From Zantedeschia hybrid cultivar (Eukaryota > Streptophyta > Magnoliopsida > Alismatales > Araceae): a stretch of 64,000 bases of DNA. The notes beneath the pieces are model-generated. The model saw only the letters and a program-made list of their open reading frames with translations, was not told the origin of the DNA and did no database searches. The stretch is from contig JARZZO010000011.1 in assembly GCA_030544215.1 (NCBI GenBank), positions 53,689,587 through 53,753,586 of the forward strand. The letters run 5' to 3'. Made by a program: the position numbers and the translations under genes. The stretch's first letter is position 1, and each line of letters begins with the position of its first letter. Below, piece by piece: positions 11,601 through 26,600 of this stretch.

Positions 11601-14600
11601 AGTTTACATATGAGATAATCCCGACACACAGAAAGACCCTACTAACAGACATACTAGATGGAACAGCAAGAAATTAAGTCATGACAAATTCGTGGTATAA
11701 TCCTTTTATAAACTACACAAATTTAGTTATTATTTAGCTCAATTTGTTCAAAAATGGCCAAGTTAGAATAAACATCTGAAAGCTCCAAGCAAGTGAACAT
11801 GGGATTTTTTTTCTTCTCAAAATTGTATTTTATAATAATTTCCTAATATATGAAAGCAGCAATGAAATACATTCTCCTGAAATGTGGAGCATACCTGTAT
11901 TCATTCGCCAGACTTTTCCTTATTAAGAGAATTGAAGATACAAAATACATGCCCATAATCTCCGAGAGGAAAAGAACAACATTAGTTGACGATCCACTTC
12001 CAACTCTGGACACAGCAAAGAAGAACTGCAAATAGACAGAAGCTTTAAGGAGACATTCGAGTGAAAATTAAGGTCATATTTTCACAACAAGAAGCAATAG
12101 TTGTTCTATAAGTGTACTCTTTCAATTGAGTATTGTTATTGTCCTGCCTAGTTTCAATATTTCATGTCAATATAGCTGAAAGTACTATGACGTTGCCAAA
12201 GTGGTCATCATAGACAAGCCAGTAAGGATCTTTAACTGAATATGTAGCTTGCAACATTCACAAAATGCTAAAATTGTTACTCAGATACCAAACTTAGGAT
12301 GCAACAGGACAGGAGGACAAAATGAAGAATACGGTCATAGAAAAGATTTCACCTTCATCAGATTTGATAAGAACCCTCGGACTGACATAACGATCAACAT
12401 CCCAATGAACACCAAAGAAACATACTGAAAAAATCACAATTGACAAATAAGAAGTCAGTCTTTCTACTTAAAGCATATATTAGCTGCACTAAAAATTTAC
12501 ACAGTAAACTACATGCGGTACTGATTACTCCCTCGGCTTAGTACCATGACCTTTTGTCTATGCTTTAGTAGCACACTAGTTGACAAAGAAAAGAAAAAAG
12601 ATTTACTCATGAAAGGAAAGCAAATTCTCAAATGTCCAGAAAATGTTAGGTCAATATAGACAATTGTACAAGGTAAATACAACGTTTAACAACTAACTAA
12701 GAAATATCATACCAGAATAATGTCCGTGAAAACTTTGGCAAAATGACATCTGGATTTTCCAGAATTCTTAGATAGACCAGAAGAAAATTGAAAGCACACT
12801 ATGCACGGTAATATAACTAGATATTATTTCTTCAATTAATGAAACTTAATTCTCTTGACTTTGTGATGAATTTTTACTCTACAACATAATGAATAAAATT
12901 TTTCTGGAAATGTATGGGCCTTCTCCTGGGAAGGATTTTAACTTGTTCTTTAAATGATGCATTACAAATTTCCTGTTCATTCTGCACTGCACAAATGCTG
13001 ATCACAGCCTCACAATGACTTGATGTTATTCTTGTTTTGTAGGTTGTAGCCTTCCACTGTCCTTTTTTTTTTTATTGTCTCTTTTGACTATATCTAATAC
13101 ATGTTTTAATCATGTGCTGCTGCTTTTTCTTATTCTTAATGATTTCCACATGGTTAATGATTTCCACAAATGCTCTTTGATATTACATGCTCATGCTTTT
13201 TCTTAGCATGACCAGTTAGTTGGTCAACAACTTCTTGCGAAGAGCATATTTATCAGATGTAAAATATCATAGTCAGCTGTAATATTACAATATTTCAGAG
13301 AGATATCTGAAATAAATTTCAGCATATTTACTTTGAGTGTACCACCTGTAAGGATGATAGCAAAGGTCTTCCTTCTAGAATATATGCAACCATGCAAAGA
13401 GAGAAATCAAAAGCCCCACCAAGTGAGGTAATGGCGGGAGCATGCCATATTAGAACTATCATTTGCCTAAAAAAAGGTAAACTACAACTTGATAAGTTTC
13501 TGGCAAAGAGTGAATTTTTTCCCTGGCAGAGGGAAGAAATGTTCTAGATTACAATAAATCAGATTAACAATTAAAGAATGTCCAACCTGTGATAGGACTG
13601 CAGGATCTAGGCCTATATCAAAGAACTGGAAGAAAATAGTGATCGTCATTGTTACTGGATCAACTGAACCAGCCTATCAGAGAAGAAAATGAGCACCGTA
13701 AATCTTCAGATTACTACCACAAATGTGCTGTTATATGTAAAAGGACGCAATCAAACTGAATCATAAGGATGATTCTTTTGGTATGTCTTAGTATATCACA
13801 ATAAGTTGGAAGAATGCAGCTAAGAGAGAATCATCCGTGGGAACCATACCTCCTTGAAAACCACACTCTGCAAAGACTGCACCAAACAAAAGACAGCAAC
13901 CACGAACATGCATTAATTACTAGCTTTGAACGAGGGAAAAAATTGAACAGAGATGAAGCAATTCATTCAATTGATCTAACCTGGTAATACCAACAAATAC
14001 AACATGATATTGGCATGTTATGATCCACCTTTTTAGATAAACAACATTGATGAATGTAACCTGTGTATAAATAAGGCGGAAGATTAAAAGTCCAAAGAAC
14101 ACTAGTTTTCATAGCATGAGGATTCCCAAGAAGCTTGGGATAGTACATTCAGACTGGCAGAAGTGCTGTTCCACTGAGTAGAAGTTGGTACCTACAGGCA
14201 GAGAAGATCTAGTGGACAATGGAATCATGTACCTTATGGACCATCACAGATAGGAATTCCTATGAATTCAGGAGAGCTTATAGGATTAGTCAGATTTGGC
14301 AAAGTGTGTCTCCATCTTGTTGGGAATGGGAAGTAGTCAATGGAGGTGTTTGTCCTCCATTTTGCGAACACCAGGTGCCTGATGTGTAGCTTTGGGTCTA
14401 TCCCGGCCCATTTACTTATGGGCCAGGAAGCCTTTTTTATTCGAGGATATGTCCGCCTTTTGTGCAGTCCAAACATCCACCTAACGATGCTGTGTACAAT
14501 AGAGCTATATGAATGTAGATTTTTACACCTCTGTTTCTGTTGATTATGTAATCTACAAATCACCTTCAAAATTGTCAAAATTCCTAAGCCAAAATATGTC

Positions 14601-17600
14601 TTAAGTTTGCATTTATCACCTAGCAATGACAAAAACATAGGAAAAAAATCCAGTCTCATAAACTTTACAATCCTATGTGGTTGTACCACTGTTACATATC
14701 TTCGATCTTGATAGATCTGACAGTCTCACATGGTCAGAAGGCAACTTACCAGATTGAAAGATAGCGCAACTTTCTAAAAATTCAGAATGACTTTGAACCA
14801 TTTGCAGAGAACCACATGGGTGCTTTCAAACATGAGAGGTGTCATGTTATGCACAACTGACACTCACATCAGCAGCTAGATGGCCAATGTCAGACCTTGT
14901 AATAAATGACCACAGTTCAGACCTTAAGCACCCTAAATCAACTGAAATCCAATTGAAGTGCCAACGCCATCAGGCTCGCTTAGCACATCAGACATTAAGC
15001 TCACCACCATCATTGTAGCTGATCAATCAAGGATTTAGAAAATTTTGGCACAGTTGTTTTATGAACAGCTGACTACCTAACATACAATCCTCTACAAAGT
15101 AGTGCCGAGCAGGCCAATGTAACTTTAGGCCAGACACAAAAGGTTCCTTCGATTCAGTCAGAGAGTTAAAAGAAACTATAATTTTTTGGAAATATATCCA
15201 GAAAGAGTCTATAAGAATCTAGATGAAGAGGGGAACCATAAAGTTTAACATAGTGTTTTGTGAAATTATCTAGGGCAGCTATCAGTCAAGATTCAACAAA
15301 GAATTCCATATCATAAGGATTTGGGCAGAAATTCTTGCACAATTATCAACCAGAGAATGGCCAACTTTTGATAGGATCAAAGTGCCCAAGAAGGGCATAA
15401 ACAGTAGATATGTACTCTAGTTCTGAAGATGACACTATAGAACATCTTTTTGTCCATTTGCAGTGACCTGCTTTACATAGGATTAGATTTTTAAAAGAGA
15501 TTTTTACATGAACATCCTTGATAAAGTTCTAGTTAAAAATATCTCTTAAAATCGCAATGTCGGGAATACCCTCCTTATGGTGAAACAGGCTTGCAATCAC
15601 CCTTTTAGTTAGGTTCCATCAAAAAGTAAAAGTATGTGGAAAACATTGCAAGTGATGTGTACATATGAAAATATATAACCAAAAGACATTTTTACCCTCC
15701 CATTGACCAATTTTCTGGGCAGATTAAAAATAAGAGGGAATTTAATAGGGTCAGACTCCAGTTTTACTGCCTGCTTCAGATGTTAACTCAGGTTGGTCAA
15801 GTTCAACCACAGTCAAGTAACGGATTGGAACAGAGCAGGTAGTCATGATGTTATTTCGATGTCAGGAGGCCATTCGTGGCATTATGATCGTAAAAGGTAT
15901 CTTTAAGTGAATAAATTTACCAGGGACATTCATGTAAAAATCCATTCTTAAAACTCTTCCAGCAAACAACTGCATCCAAGTTCAGTGGTATAAGAGAGAT
16001 TAAAAGACAGGATGGGAAAGAATTTTTCCGACTCAGAGAAGATACACAAAACCTGGAGAACGGTAATGGCTGATGTCCTGCAGAGTGTGGAATATCTGGA
16101 GAGAAATGAAGAATAGACTATTCAGGCACATATTCAATGGTGTATTCAGTAGTTCTTGTTACACTCTGATAATTGCATCTAGCTGATAAAAGAACAGCAG
16201 TGGGATCAGCTGGTTGTTAAGGGTTTGGAGTTGGATATTGTTTTGGGATTCTGTAAAAGTTCTAACTTGTAAACGGATGAAGGAGAAGAGGAGAAACTCA
16301 CATGAATACCTGCCTACCATCTTGGTGAATAACTTTCTTTATTTTATATTTCAGAACTTTTGGGATATTCAGGTTTATGTGTATTTTTAACTGAAATATT
16401 TTATATTTCAGAATTTATTTGGATATTCAGGTTTACGTGCATTTTTAACAGAAATATGAACAAGAAAATTAAATCAGAATGGGTGGTTATCTTGAATAAC
16501 ACCAATTCTGATCCCTCCAATCCAAGACCAGATCATTCGTCAAATGAACCCCCTAAAGTAAGTTTTCATAGATCTTAAGGAGCTTGGAAACTCTCAGGCT
16601 AGCTGCTAGAATATAAAATTCTAATTGTGTAAAGCTGAGACAAATAGACCGGGATGGTCGGGATAGACTGGGACAGACTTGGACACTTTGACTACTATGG
16701 TGATGCTTGACTGCCTATTTTGCATCCTGTGGTCGGTTCCTTCATGTGCTTGTGGTTGGCAGACTGAAAGTCTGCTGTATCAGTTAAGGTTACTTGGAGC
16801 ACCACACATCTAAATCAGGTTTCTTATTCATAACCCTATTTTGACCAAGGTTTGTGGAACTGAATGACACTAAATACATCCAGCAGTCCCCTTTATTCCC
16901 AACTGCCCAAACCCCACTCCTCATGTCTTGTACAGCATCCGCCTCCTCTTTCCCAGTTTCCTCCTCCTTTTCCCCCAAGCCTCAGCTACCTTAACCTCAT
17001 CTATCCTCAGATGCCTCTTCCTCCCTGGCTTGGTCTGAAGTGCAGAAGACAGTGGAGGGGGAAGCTTTGCCCCATGATGATGATTTCCTCAATGTCCACA
17101 ACTGCGGCGATGTCTAGCAAATAACAGTGACCGCTTCCTCCTCTCCTTCCCTGCCTTTCTCCAACAGGCAGCGCAAGACCACAACCTGCAACTGCGGCTC
17201 TCCATGGAGCAGTAATGGCAGAAACATCTAGTAGATCAAGGAGACACCTTCCTCCCCAGCTTACCCCGATGCACAGGGCGAGACCATGAACAGCAGCAAC
17301 TACTTTCCATTGTGGTAGTGTCTCGCAGGTAGGTGACATCTTTCTCCTGCCTCATATTGGATGGCAGGGTTGAACCCTTGAGTTCGGCTGGGCTTGGATT
17401 GAGGCCCCAACCCCTGGGTTAGCATTAGGGTTGGACTTAACTCATCCCCTAGCCACAGGAGCCATATCCTCTTCGGATCAGATGAGGGACTGTGACTTTT
17501 GTTTACTTAGATCCAGAGGTAGCTTACACAGTGGAGGCATGCATGGTTGGCAGTTACAAATGTAGTTCTTATGTGGGCAGCAAGTCGTATATGGACACAT

Positions 17601-20600
17601 ATGACGGCAGGGGTGTAAAGGGATAGGGAAGAGAAGATGACAGGAAGCAAGGAAAGTGAAGGGGCATAGAATAGGGCAAGATGCAACAGAAAACCATAAT
17701 TCTTCTTCTTCTTTTTTTTCCTGTTATGTGCATGTACCTATACTAGACTAGCCAGCTGCACAAACATGGATGTATTATAATGGCTGTTGCAATTAGACTA
17801 GGACCAACACATTGCACCTTGCAGTCTCAATGGTGACTATTCAAAGCTTTCTCTGGGGCAGTACACTATACTTCAGAAACCATGACAGCCAATTTGACAA
17901 GCCAAGACCCAAGGCTAGCCTGGTATTATGAAACTAGGCAACTGTTTATAACTTGCAACAATAAAATTTCCCGGGAAATTACTTCCTCAGTTTCCCAAAA
18001 TTTTCCAAACACGAGTAAAAATTAGTTAGGAAAATAATCCCCATATTCCCAGAATATTCCCTTTTCCCCAGAGTTTACTTCCCCATCCCTCCCCATGGGG
18101 AAATATTTCCCATGATTTTACTTTCGGAGCAAACACTTCCTGTGATTCTCTATTTCCCGGGGAAATCGTGAGAATGCAAACATCCCCTTAAAAAGCTGCC
18201 TTGGCTAGGTAATTGGCCAGCTACTCATTAAGCATGTAAGCCAGCAAAAAAAAAAATCCAGCAGAATCAAAAATATTAATTGAACATGTGAAATGACCAT
18301 AGATTGTAACCAATTGTCATAAACGTGTTGAAAAAGAGAAATGACCATAGATTGTACCAGGAAATGTAAGGCTATCTTCCCCAATTATCTTGAGCTTTTA
18401 TGCTTGAACAACAAATTTCAAGTTGAATTTTTTTTAAAGCAAACGATTCCAGAGACAACAATGGCATATTTTCATAACTTCCAATCATATTTTAGAGGAA
18501 GTTCAGTGACAATATCTTAAGCATTGAAGAATTCCACAAAATATGTACAGGATGTTTTCGTCAAACAATCACTTCAAGTATTCTGAACTATATGATTTTT
18601 TTTTTTTTTTTTATCAAGACAAAACTATTACCCAAAAGGAATGTACACCTAGCTGCTGCAGTGAAAGAATCACCTTAGGCAATTAAGCTTGATTGGGGCT
18701 CACCAACGGGCCACTTTGGGACTCATTGACCAGAAAAGGTTCCCATGAATCACAAAGGGCTCTTATTCAATGCATAGTATCATACTCTGCTACTATGTTT
18801 GAGTAACTACTTTAGCCACCAAACAATCTTCTAAAAATACAGTTTTAAGAGAAAAGGGATGAAAGGCTTGTATTCAACATGTTATCAGCAACCATATAAA
18901 TGTACACAATTGCAATGACCACAAGCCAACTTTCTCCAGATAATAGATAGAAAATTAACAGCAGATCAAGGAGGCATCTACACAAATAATCAACACATTC
19001 CTGCAATTATCCCACTTGCTGGTTAGGACCAAAACAGAACAGAATCAACAAAAAGGTACAGCAAGAGAGCAGTAAATACTCCATTCCCAGCCTATCAATT
19101 AGTGTCAGTACCTTTATCATTTTATATACACAGTAGACTGAGAGGGCATATCCCAGCAAATTCTGCAAGTGTCCCTTCCAGGTTCGAGAATATGCAGCAG
19201 CTTCCTGGAACATATCTTAAATAATAAATAACAACAAAAGGCAAAATAGCTCTCAAATAATTCCAATGAATAGCTAACTGGTAGATGAAATGCAAATCAA
19301 TAAAACAAACAATAATATAGGATAATTCAATCCCTTCTTCCAAACAAAAAGAAGAAATCAAGCAAATAATGGTACTACCTGCGAACAAACCTATTAATGA
19401 AGAAAAATTGTTCTAAGCAAAAAAAAAGGACAATAAAACTTGGATAGCAGCACGACCATAAGATCATTGGACATACAGTCTGAAAACAAAATGACAGTGT
19501 AGTCGGGGGTAATTCTATCTAGTATGTTTTTTATTTTTACTCTCTCTTTTCCTTCTTTATGTGTGGGTTTATGGGGTTTATTATGTGTTCTATTGGAGCA
19601 AGGGGTATTCTTGTCCTTGCCCAATATTTTTAACTCTTTTAACTCACACTATAAAAGAGAGGAAGGAGCAACCTGTGCAGGGTCACCACTGCCTCCAGTT
19701 CTGCCCTATTTTGTCTCCCCTGTTATTCTACAGACAGCACCAGATTAAACTGAGAAATTACCTTCAAGTAATGACGCATAAGTTTTAAGCCAAGGATTTC
19801 AGCAGGATGGGTGAGTTTCAAGAGAATGGGATGGACCAACCCTTCGTGCAGGGAGGAGGGACAGGTTTTGTATTTTGAGAGCTTGAAAAGGTATGCACCA
19901 TCTTGGTGTGGTTATTTTTACCTTCTTGGTGTGGTTGTGTTTTCTCCAATTTTTGAGATCAAATGATACTATATTTGTATGTGCCGATTTCAGTCATGGA
20001 TTCCAGAATCAGCCGATTCGAGTCATGATCCCCCCCCCTCCCCGTCTTTCATCAGGATCAGCCCAGGTTGGCCAGAATCTGCCGGGAGTGCGTGCTACTG
20101 CCGGCGGCCGTCCGTCGCCGCCGCCAGCCCCGTTCTCCTCTCTCTCTCTCTCTCTCTCCCCTTCGGCCTTTCCTTCTTGATTCTCCCCTCTCTCTCTTTT
20201 TGACCCAAGAAGGGGGGGGGGGGGGGTTGGTTCTTCACCTGTCACCACCGGCCATCCCTCCTACAGCTGCCGCCACATCCGATTTCTTCGCCAAATCTCG
20301 ATCCGGGTTAAGGTATATTTCGATCCTGAAATTTTTTAAAATGTCAAACAATTAAAAATTATTTATGATAGTGTAGATCTATCAATTTTTAGCTTTGATT
20401 TTTTTTTTAATGTTGATTAGATCAAATTCTCAAAACTAACCCTAATTAGGGGTTAAAAATTAGGACTTTCGTATAATTAGAATAATTAAGGTTCAATTGA
20501 GTGTGTCAAACAATCAATTGAACTTATTAGAACTTAATTGTAAAGATTTGTGCATTAATTGTATGTCATTAGCGTTAATTATCTACAATTAATCCTAATG

Positions 20601-23600
20601 AGGAGTTAAAAATTGAGACTTTTGCATAATTAGTGTAATAAGGTTCAATTGAGTATACCAAATATAGTTGTCAATCCCGTCCTAGTCTCCGTCCCATTTT
20701 TCTATTGGGATGGGATGTCCCAGTGTCCCAGACAATTCCGGTGTCCTATCCCGAAATTTTCCTTATACATATTCTAATAAATATAGAACACATGTATACT
20801 ATAAGTAATAGCAAAATAAACATATCACATAGAAATAACATAAAATTGATGCATTAAAAGTGTTTAGGATGACTTTATGGGTTTATAAAGAAGTAATATT
20901 TGTCAAGTGAAACTCCTAAAATAAGCTTACAAGTTGCTTAAAGAATTTGAAAAATCTCAGGCTAAAACATAATTCTGGTTGGGGCGGGCCGGAACGGATT
21001 GGGACAAGTCGGGACAAGCCGGGATAGACCGTGACACTAACTGGGACAGATAAGAAACTGTCTCGTCCCATTTTCTTATTAGGACGGGACGTCCTGGCCA
21101 ATTCTAGCTGGGACGGGACGGGATTCACAACTATGGTACCAAACACTTAATTGAACTTATTAGAACATGATTGCGCATATATGTGTATTAATTACACATC
21201 CTTAGCATTAATTACCTAAAATTAACTCTAATTAGGAGTTAAAAATTAGACTTTTTATATAATTAGTGTAATTAAGGTTCAATTGAGTGTGCCAAATACT
21301 TAATTGAACTTATTAGAATCTGATTGCACAGATTTGGACATTAATAGCACGTCATGAGCACTAATTTATCCAAAATTAACCCTAATTCGGGGTTAAAGAT
21401 TGAGACTTTTATATAATTAGTGTAATTAAAGTTCATATTAGAACCTAATTGCACATATTTGTATATTAATTGCATGTCATTAGTGCTAATTAAACTTATT
21501 TGTACTTTTTTATCTAATATAGAAATATGGCAAGCATAGACATTAAGAACAGGAGGTGGAGCAGCAAGGAGGTGATCCTAGTTGGCGTCATTACACACTG
21601 GTGGACACTAGATAGAGGAGGGTCAAATGCAACTACTATGAAAAGGAGATGGGTAAAGGCATATATCGCCTAAAAGAAGCATATCGCTGGCATATCAGGA
21701 AATGTCAGCAGATGTGAGTAAGTTCTACTAGAGTTCAAGAAGGAAATGAGGACTTACATAATAGGTAAAAAAGTCCAAAAAAATTTATCAGCTTAGCAAC
21801 AAATGGATCTGCAAGATGAGATATCATGGTAACAGAGACGGAAGGATTATAGAATGCATATTCAACGGCTGATCAGTTTGGATAACGATGAGGATGAGGA
21901 TGAGGGTGATGATGATCCAAATGACTTTGATCTAGAGTACACCTAAGCTTTTCGTGTTAGTCTTCATACAAATAGAGAAGATGATGAACGGCGAGGAGGC
22001 ATAGGAACATCAAGTGGACCTGTGCCTATTAGATCTCAGTCTGAGAGATCCCTTCCAATGGGTTCTTCTGTTGGCAAGGCTACTGCTACTGTATTAGAAT
22101 GTAGACATGCGTCAGATGTGGTACGAGATCTTATGGACCAATATTTATATAGATCAAAGTCTGTCAAACAGCCTGGAACCAAACAAACTTTGGAATGAGT
22201 CAAAGTCTCAGTAAAAAGTGCTTTGAAAGGAATTGTGAAGTGATTTTTACATGCAGGCGTGTCAACGCATACAACATCCAGCCCATACTTTCAAATCTTG
22301 GATGTAATTGCAGAAGCTGGGCCTGGTCTAAAGGCCCCCACACCTCGATACATTTATGATGTTGGCCTCGAGCAAGAGTTCAATGAGTTAAAGGTATGGG
22401 TGGAGAACTTCAAAAATGTGTAAAAGGAGCGTAGTTGTATCATTACGTGTGATGATTGGACATGGACGATAAGAAAATCTATGATTAATTTTTTCGTCTA
22501 TTGTAGTGAGGGCACCATTCTTTTGAAGTATGTGGACGCCTGCAACAAGATAAAGAATGTTGATTATTTGTATAGGCTCATGGATGAGGTGGTAGAGAAA
22601 ATTAGTGAAGAAAATGTTATGCAAATTGTCACCGACAATGAACCAAACTACAAATCAACTGATTGAATGTTGATGTAAGCGAAGAAACATTTGTATTGGG
22701 TGCCTTGTGTAGCACATTCTCTTAACTTGATGGTGGAGGATATAGGTAAACCCTTATGTTGCTGAGGTGGTAAATGAGGTTCAGATGACCACCGGATTTA
22801 TTTATAGTTACAACCGCATCCTGCATATGATAAGAGAGCATACAGGTGGATGAGATCTCTTTCATGCAGGTCTTACCAAATTTGCATTCAACTTCATATC
22901 TTTGAAGAGCCTGATGAAGTACAAACATTAGTTGGCCAAATTAATCTACTCTAAAGAGTTTCTGGCACATATAGATACATTAAGGGCTGATGCTAAAGAT
23001 GTTGCCATACAGATGCAAACGCCGGAAGAAGAAGGAAAAAGTTGATGAGACAGCTACAAGGACGGTCTACACAACTGAGTGGAATCGCTGGAAGAAGAAG
23101 AGGGAGGAGATGTAGCTAGAGTTCAGCATACTGGAGAGACATTTGATGACACTCCAACCTTACCACCTCATTTGGCTAGCTTGTACGAGGCAGAGCAACA
23201 AACGTATAAACGTAAAGAAAGTTGGTGAAGAAAACAAAGCAAGTGGGGAGTGATGACTCCACTCAAGAACCACATGATGATGATGATGGTGGTGGTGGTG
23301 GTGGTGATGGTGCTAGAGGAGTATCAGGAGGTTATGGACTTGGGAGCAGTTATTCATGATACAAAAGTTACTCCGCACCTCCAAGTCAATTAGAAGGAAG
23401 TCAAGGGTAAGGACAAGTATAAGAACAACAAGGGAGATATGCAGGCCAACAAAGACAGGCAAGATATGATTGACCCAACTAGGAATATGGATCTTCTTAT
23501 CTACCCATTTTTCAACCCTTACGCTGTTGTATTTAGACATCAGCAACACTACTAATATGTACTTTGGACATCCACCTATTCAATATGACATTTATGTGTC

Positions 23601-26600
23601 TCCAATACAATCAAGAGAAAGCTCAAACCAACAAGTAAATACACCTCGAGGTATTCAAAGGAGATTTAAAGACCTTGCTAGCTCTATGTTCGGCCATGGG
23701 TATTTAGAATATATGCAGGCATATTATGGGCTGCCAACTCAAACTTATGAGCAGGATGATGAAGGATCACAAATGTGATCTTTGTAAGGTATTTTTCATT
23801 AATTTCATATTAAAAATTTCATAATATATCTTTTTTTTAATTAGTCTACAACAATAATTATTAGCAAGTTATTTTATCTTTAACGTTCATTTTTTATGGA
23901 TATGCATGATTTGCATTCATTTTCATTATACATTCATTAAATAATATGTATATTTTTTTTTCTGATTTTTTTTTAAAATAATTTTTAATCGAGCTGATCC
24001 AAGATCGGCCCGACTTCATCAAGATCGGTTGATCCGATCCAGATCGGATCGGGATAACCGGGTCCCAATCCCGGGACCCGATCCGATCTGGAATTCCATG
24101 ATTTTCAGTAGGAAGAGTGGGCTTCAAGAGAAGGGGGTGGACCAGTCCTTCGTGCAGGGAGGAGGGACAGGGTATGCACCATGTTGGTGTGGTTGTGTTT
24201 TCTCCAATTTTTGAGATAAAATGGTACTATGTTTGTGTATCCCCATCGGATCAGGATCAACGGGTCCGAATCCCGAGACCCAATCCGATCTGGAATTCCA
24301 TGATCTTCAGTAGGAAGAGTGGGTTTCAAGAGAAGGGGGTGGACCAGTCCTTCGTGCAGGGAGGAGGGGCAGGGTATGCACCATCTTGGTGTGGTTGTGT
24401 TTTCTCCAATTTTTGAGATCAAATGATACTATGTTTGTATATCCCCAATTCTTTTTCCGATATTGCTTGTACATGTCGAATCCTTTTTCCAGTATTTAAT
24501 GAATATGTCAGTACTATTCATTTTCTAAAAGAAAGAACCAAGGTGGTTTTCTTGGATTTTTCTCACAAAAGTTTCACTTTCTTTATCATGTTGAGGCACT
24601 AGATGGTATCAGTACAGTTTTTTTTTTTTTTTTTTCAGTCACTCATCGCTATGGCTTAGGTTGGACAAGGCAAATATCTTCTTTGGATGTCCCTGTTTTC
24701 TGCAGTGTCCCTGTAGGAGCAGATTATATTTAAATGTCCTCATCAATATGTGTGGAGGCATCCTGCAGTGCGCAGACACCTTGTGTGAAGGTATCCAGAT
24801 CAGCCTTGGTAATATGCGAAGGTGTCTCTTTTGGAATTTGGAAGGACAGAGTGGCATAATCAGCCTCCCGAGGACATCCCCAGAAAGTACTGTATTTCCT
24901 TTGAGCCTCTGGCAGTGATAGACCACATATTTGGTAGCAGCCCTTCGGGAGGAGGATGGAGCCCACGTTTCAAGAGACAGCAGCAAGCAGTTTGAGGACC
25001 TACTTTTGCTGCTGCAGGGCTATTGTGTAGTGCACAATAAGCCAGATTCATGGAATTGGATAAGAGAAAGTAAAGGAACATCCTCTGTCAATTCTGTTTA
25101 CAATCTTTTTTGCAGATGGTGGGATCTCCACTGTCTGGTTTATCATGTTTGGTCGTGGAGGATCCCTCCGAAGGTTTGAAGTACTTATTTGGAGAATCTC
25201 CCACGTCGAACTCCCCACCTGTGACAGGCTAAATCATATATTTGTTTATACATCTCTACCAATGAATGCAAGAAGCACCATTGATCCTCCCAAAAATTAA
25301 TATTTTGAGTTGGCAAGTAGAATTGTCACAAAATCAGCTGCTTTGACAACATTCCTCCAAAGAGATAAGATTAATTAGTGATAACTAGGATATAAATATC
25401 ATTTACTACTAACAACCCACAATCCACAGAGCATCCTCTAGGACCTCTACAACTGATCGCCACAGAAATTTGGCCACCATAAATATTTTGAAGTCGCAGA
25501 TTTTACAATTCCTAGGCCACCTTTCTGAACTTGTGGACCCGGCTGATTGTGATGTCACAAGAGCCTTTTACTTCTGCCATCCACTAGGCTGTTCAGAAAG
25601 AATAACAATAGAATATTGTTCTATTTAGGATCAGCGGGCCTTTTGAGGGCCACCACAAACTATGCTCCACTCGTAGCTGCTGCTTAGAAGGAATTTCAAC
25701 TTTTGTCTAGCTTAGCTAGATAGAGCCATGGAGCTTAAGCCTCAGTTACAGGTATTGTCCCATATTCTGAGGCTACTGGAGCTAATTGAATGCTTGGCAT
25801 ATGGAGGGTAGGACCAAGGTTCGCCGTATTGTAGATCCAGCTCGGACCGGGTTCGGCTAGATACAAGTCGGATCCAATCCGGATTAGGCCGACTCGCACG
25901 AGTCGGATTGGCTCAGGCCGCTTCAAGAAATTTTTTTTTTTTTGTGAAAAGAAATGTCTAATTTATTGTCATAAATGTGCTCTTTTATAAATTCTACTTG
26001 ATGTTTCTTGTTACGGTAAATGCTTATGAACCACATTTAAGAGGAAAACATCAATTTCATGTATTTAACTATGTAAAAATGATATCTTAGCATGCTAATT
26101 AAGAGAAACTTAATATAAAAAATATTAATTTGTAAAAGAAAGTGGCACACCTAATCTCATAGAAGGATCAAATGTAAAATTTTCAAGCATCAATATTGAA
26201 CACTTAAAAGTTTCTCAAAGATAATAATATACATGACAGATGTAGTACATAAATGATGCAAGAACTCAATCATCCTCATCAAAGTCATCAGAAGAAAGAA
26301 AAGACCTCCTACCCTCTCCACCAAAATATAACTCAATCTGGATAGGAGGTGGGACATGTGGATATCTTTGAATACATCTAACCATCTGAACAAATGATGG
26401 TATGTGGACAACAGTAGATGGAACATGAGACTAAAAAAAAAAAAATACTAGCACAGCATCTACAGTCTCCGTCCTAGATCCTCCTGCCGACGTAGATGAC
26501 GATGGACAAGTCGATGATGTAGGTGGCCTGATTGTCGAATATCTAGGTCCCATGCTAGATGATGCCTCCTTCTGACTCAGAAACCTTTGGAATTCTACAC

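Larger units (their letters stand above)
13877..19111 (-). other. COLD1 intron d/e (5235 bp)
   Basis: This intron holds a direct duplication near 16342-16460, an inverted TTCCCGGGAA-rich stretch near 17960-18190, and a T run at 18596-18612 that may mark an old retroposon tail. An open frame at 14234-14689 (-) resembles no known family. No further exon is seen. Confidence 0.7.
19995..24100 (+). mobile_element. hAT-1 transposon, DUF659 type, degenerate
   Basis: The ends are CATGGATTCCAGAATC and, on the other strand, CATGGAATTCCAGATCGG. The flanks ATTTCAGT and ATTTTCAGT suggest an 8-bp target duplication with one extra T. Inside are a GC-rich leader with TC and G runs, a 150-bp tandem array, a nested MITE and a broken transposase gene. 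It lies antisense to COLD1. Confidence 0.85.

Noticed and set aside
14234..14689. 151-residue open frame in the COLD1 intron, sense strand
   Set aside because: No recognisable domain, and not part of the COLD1 protein; the conserved protein is complete without it.
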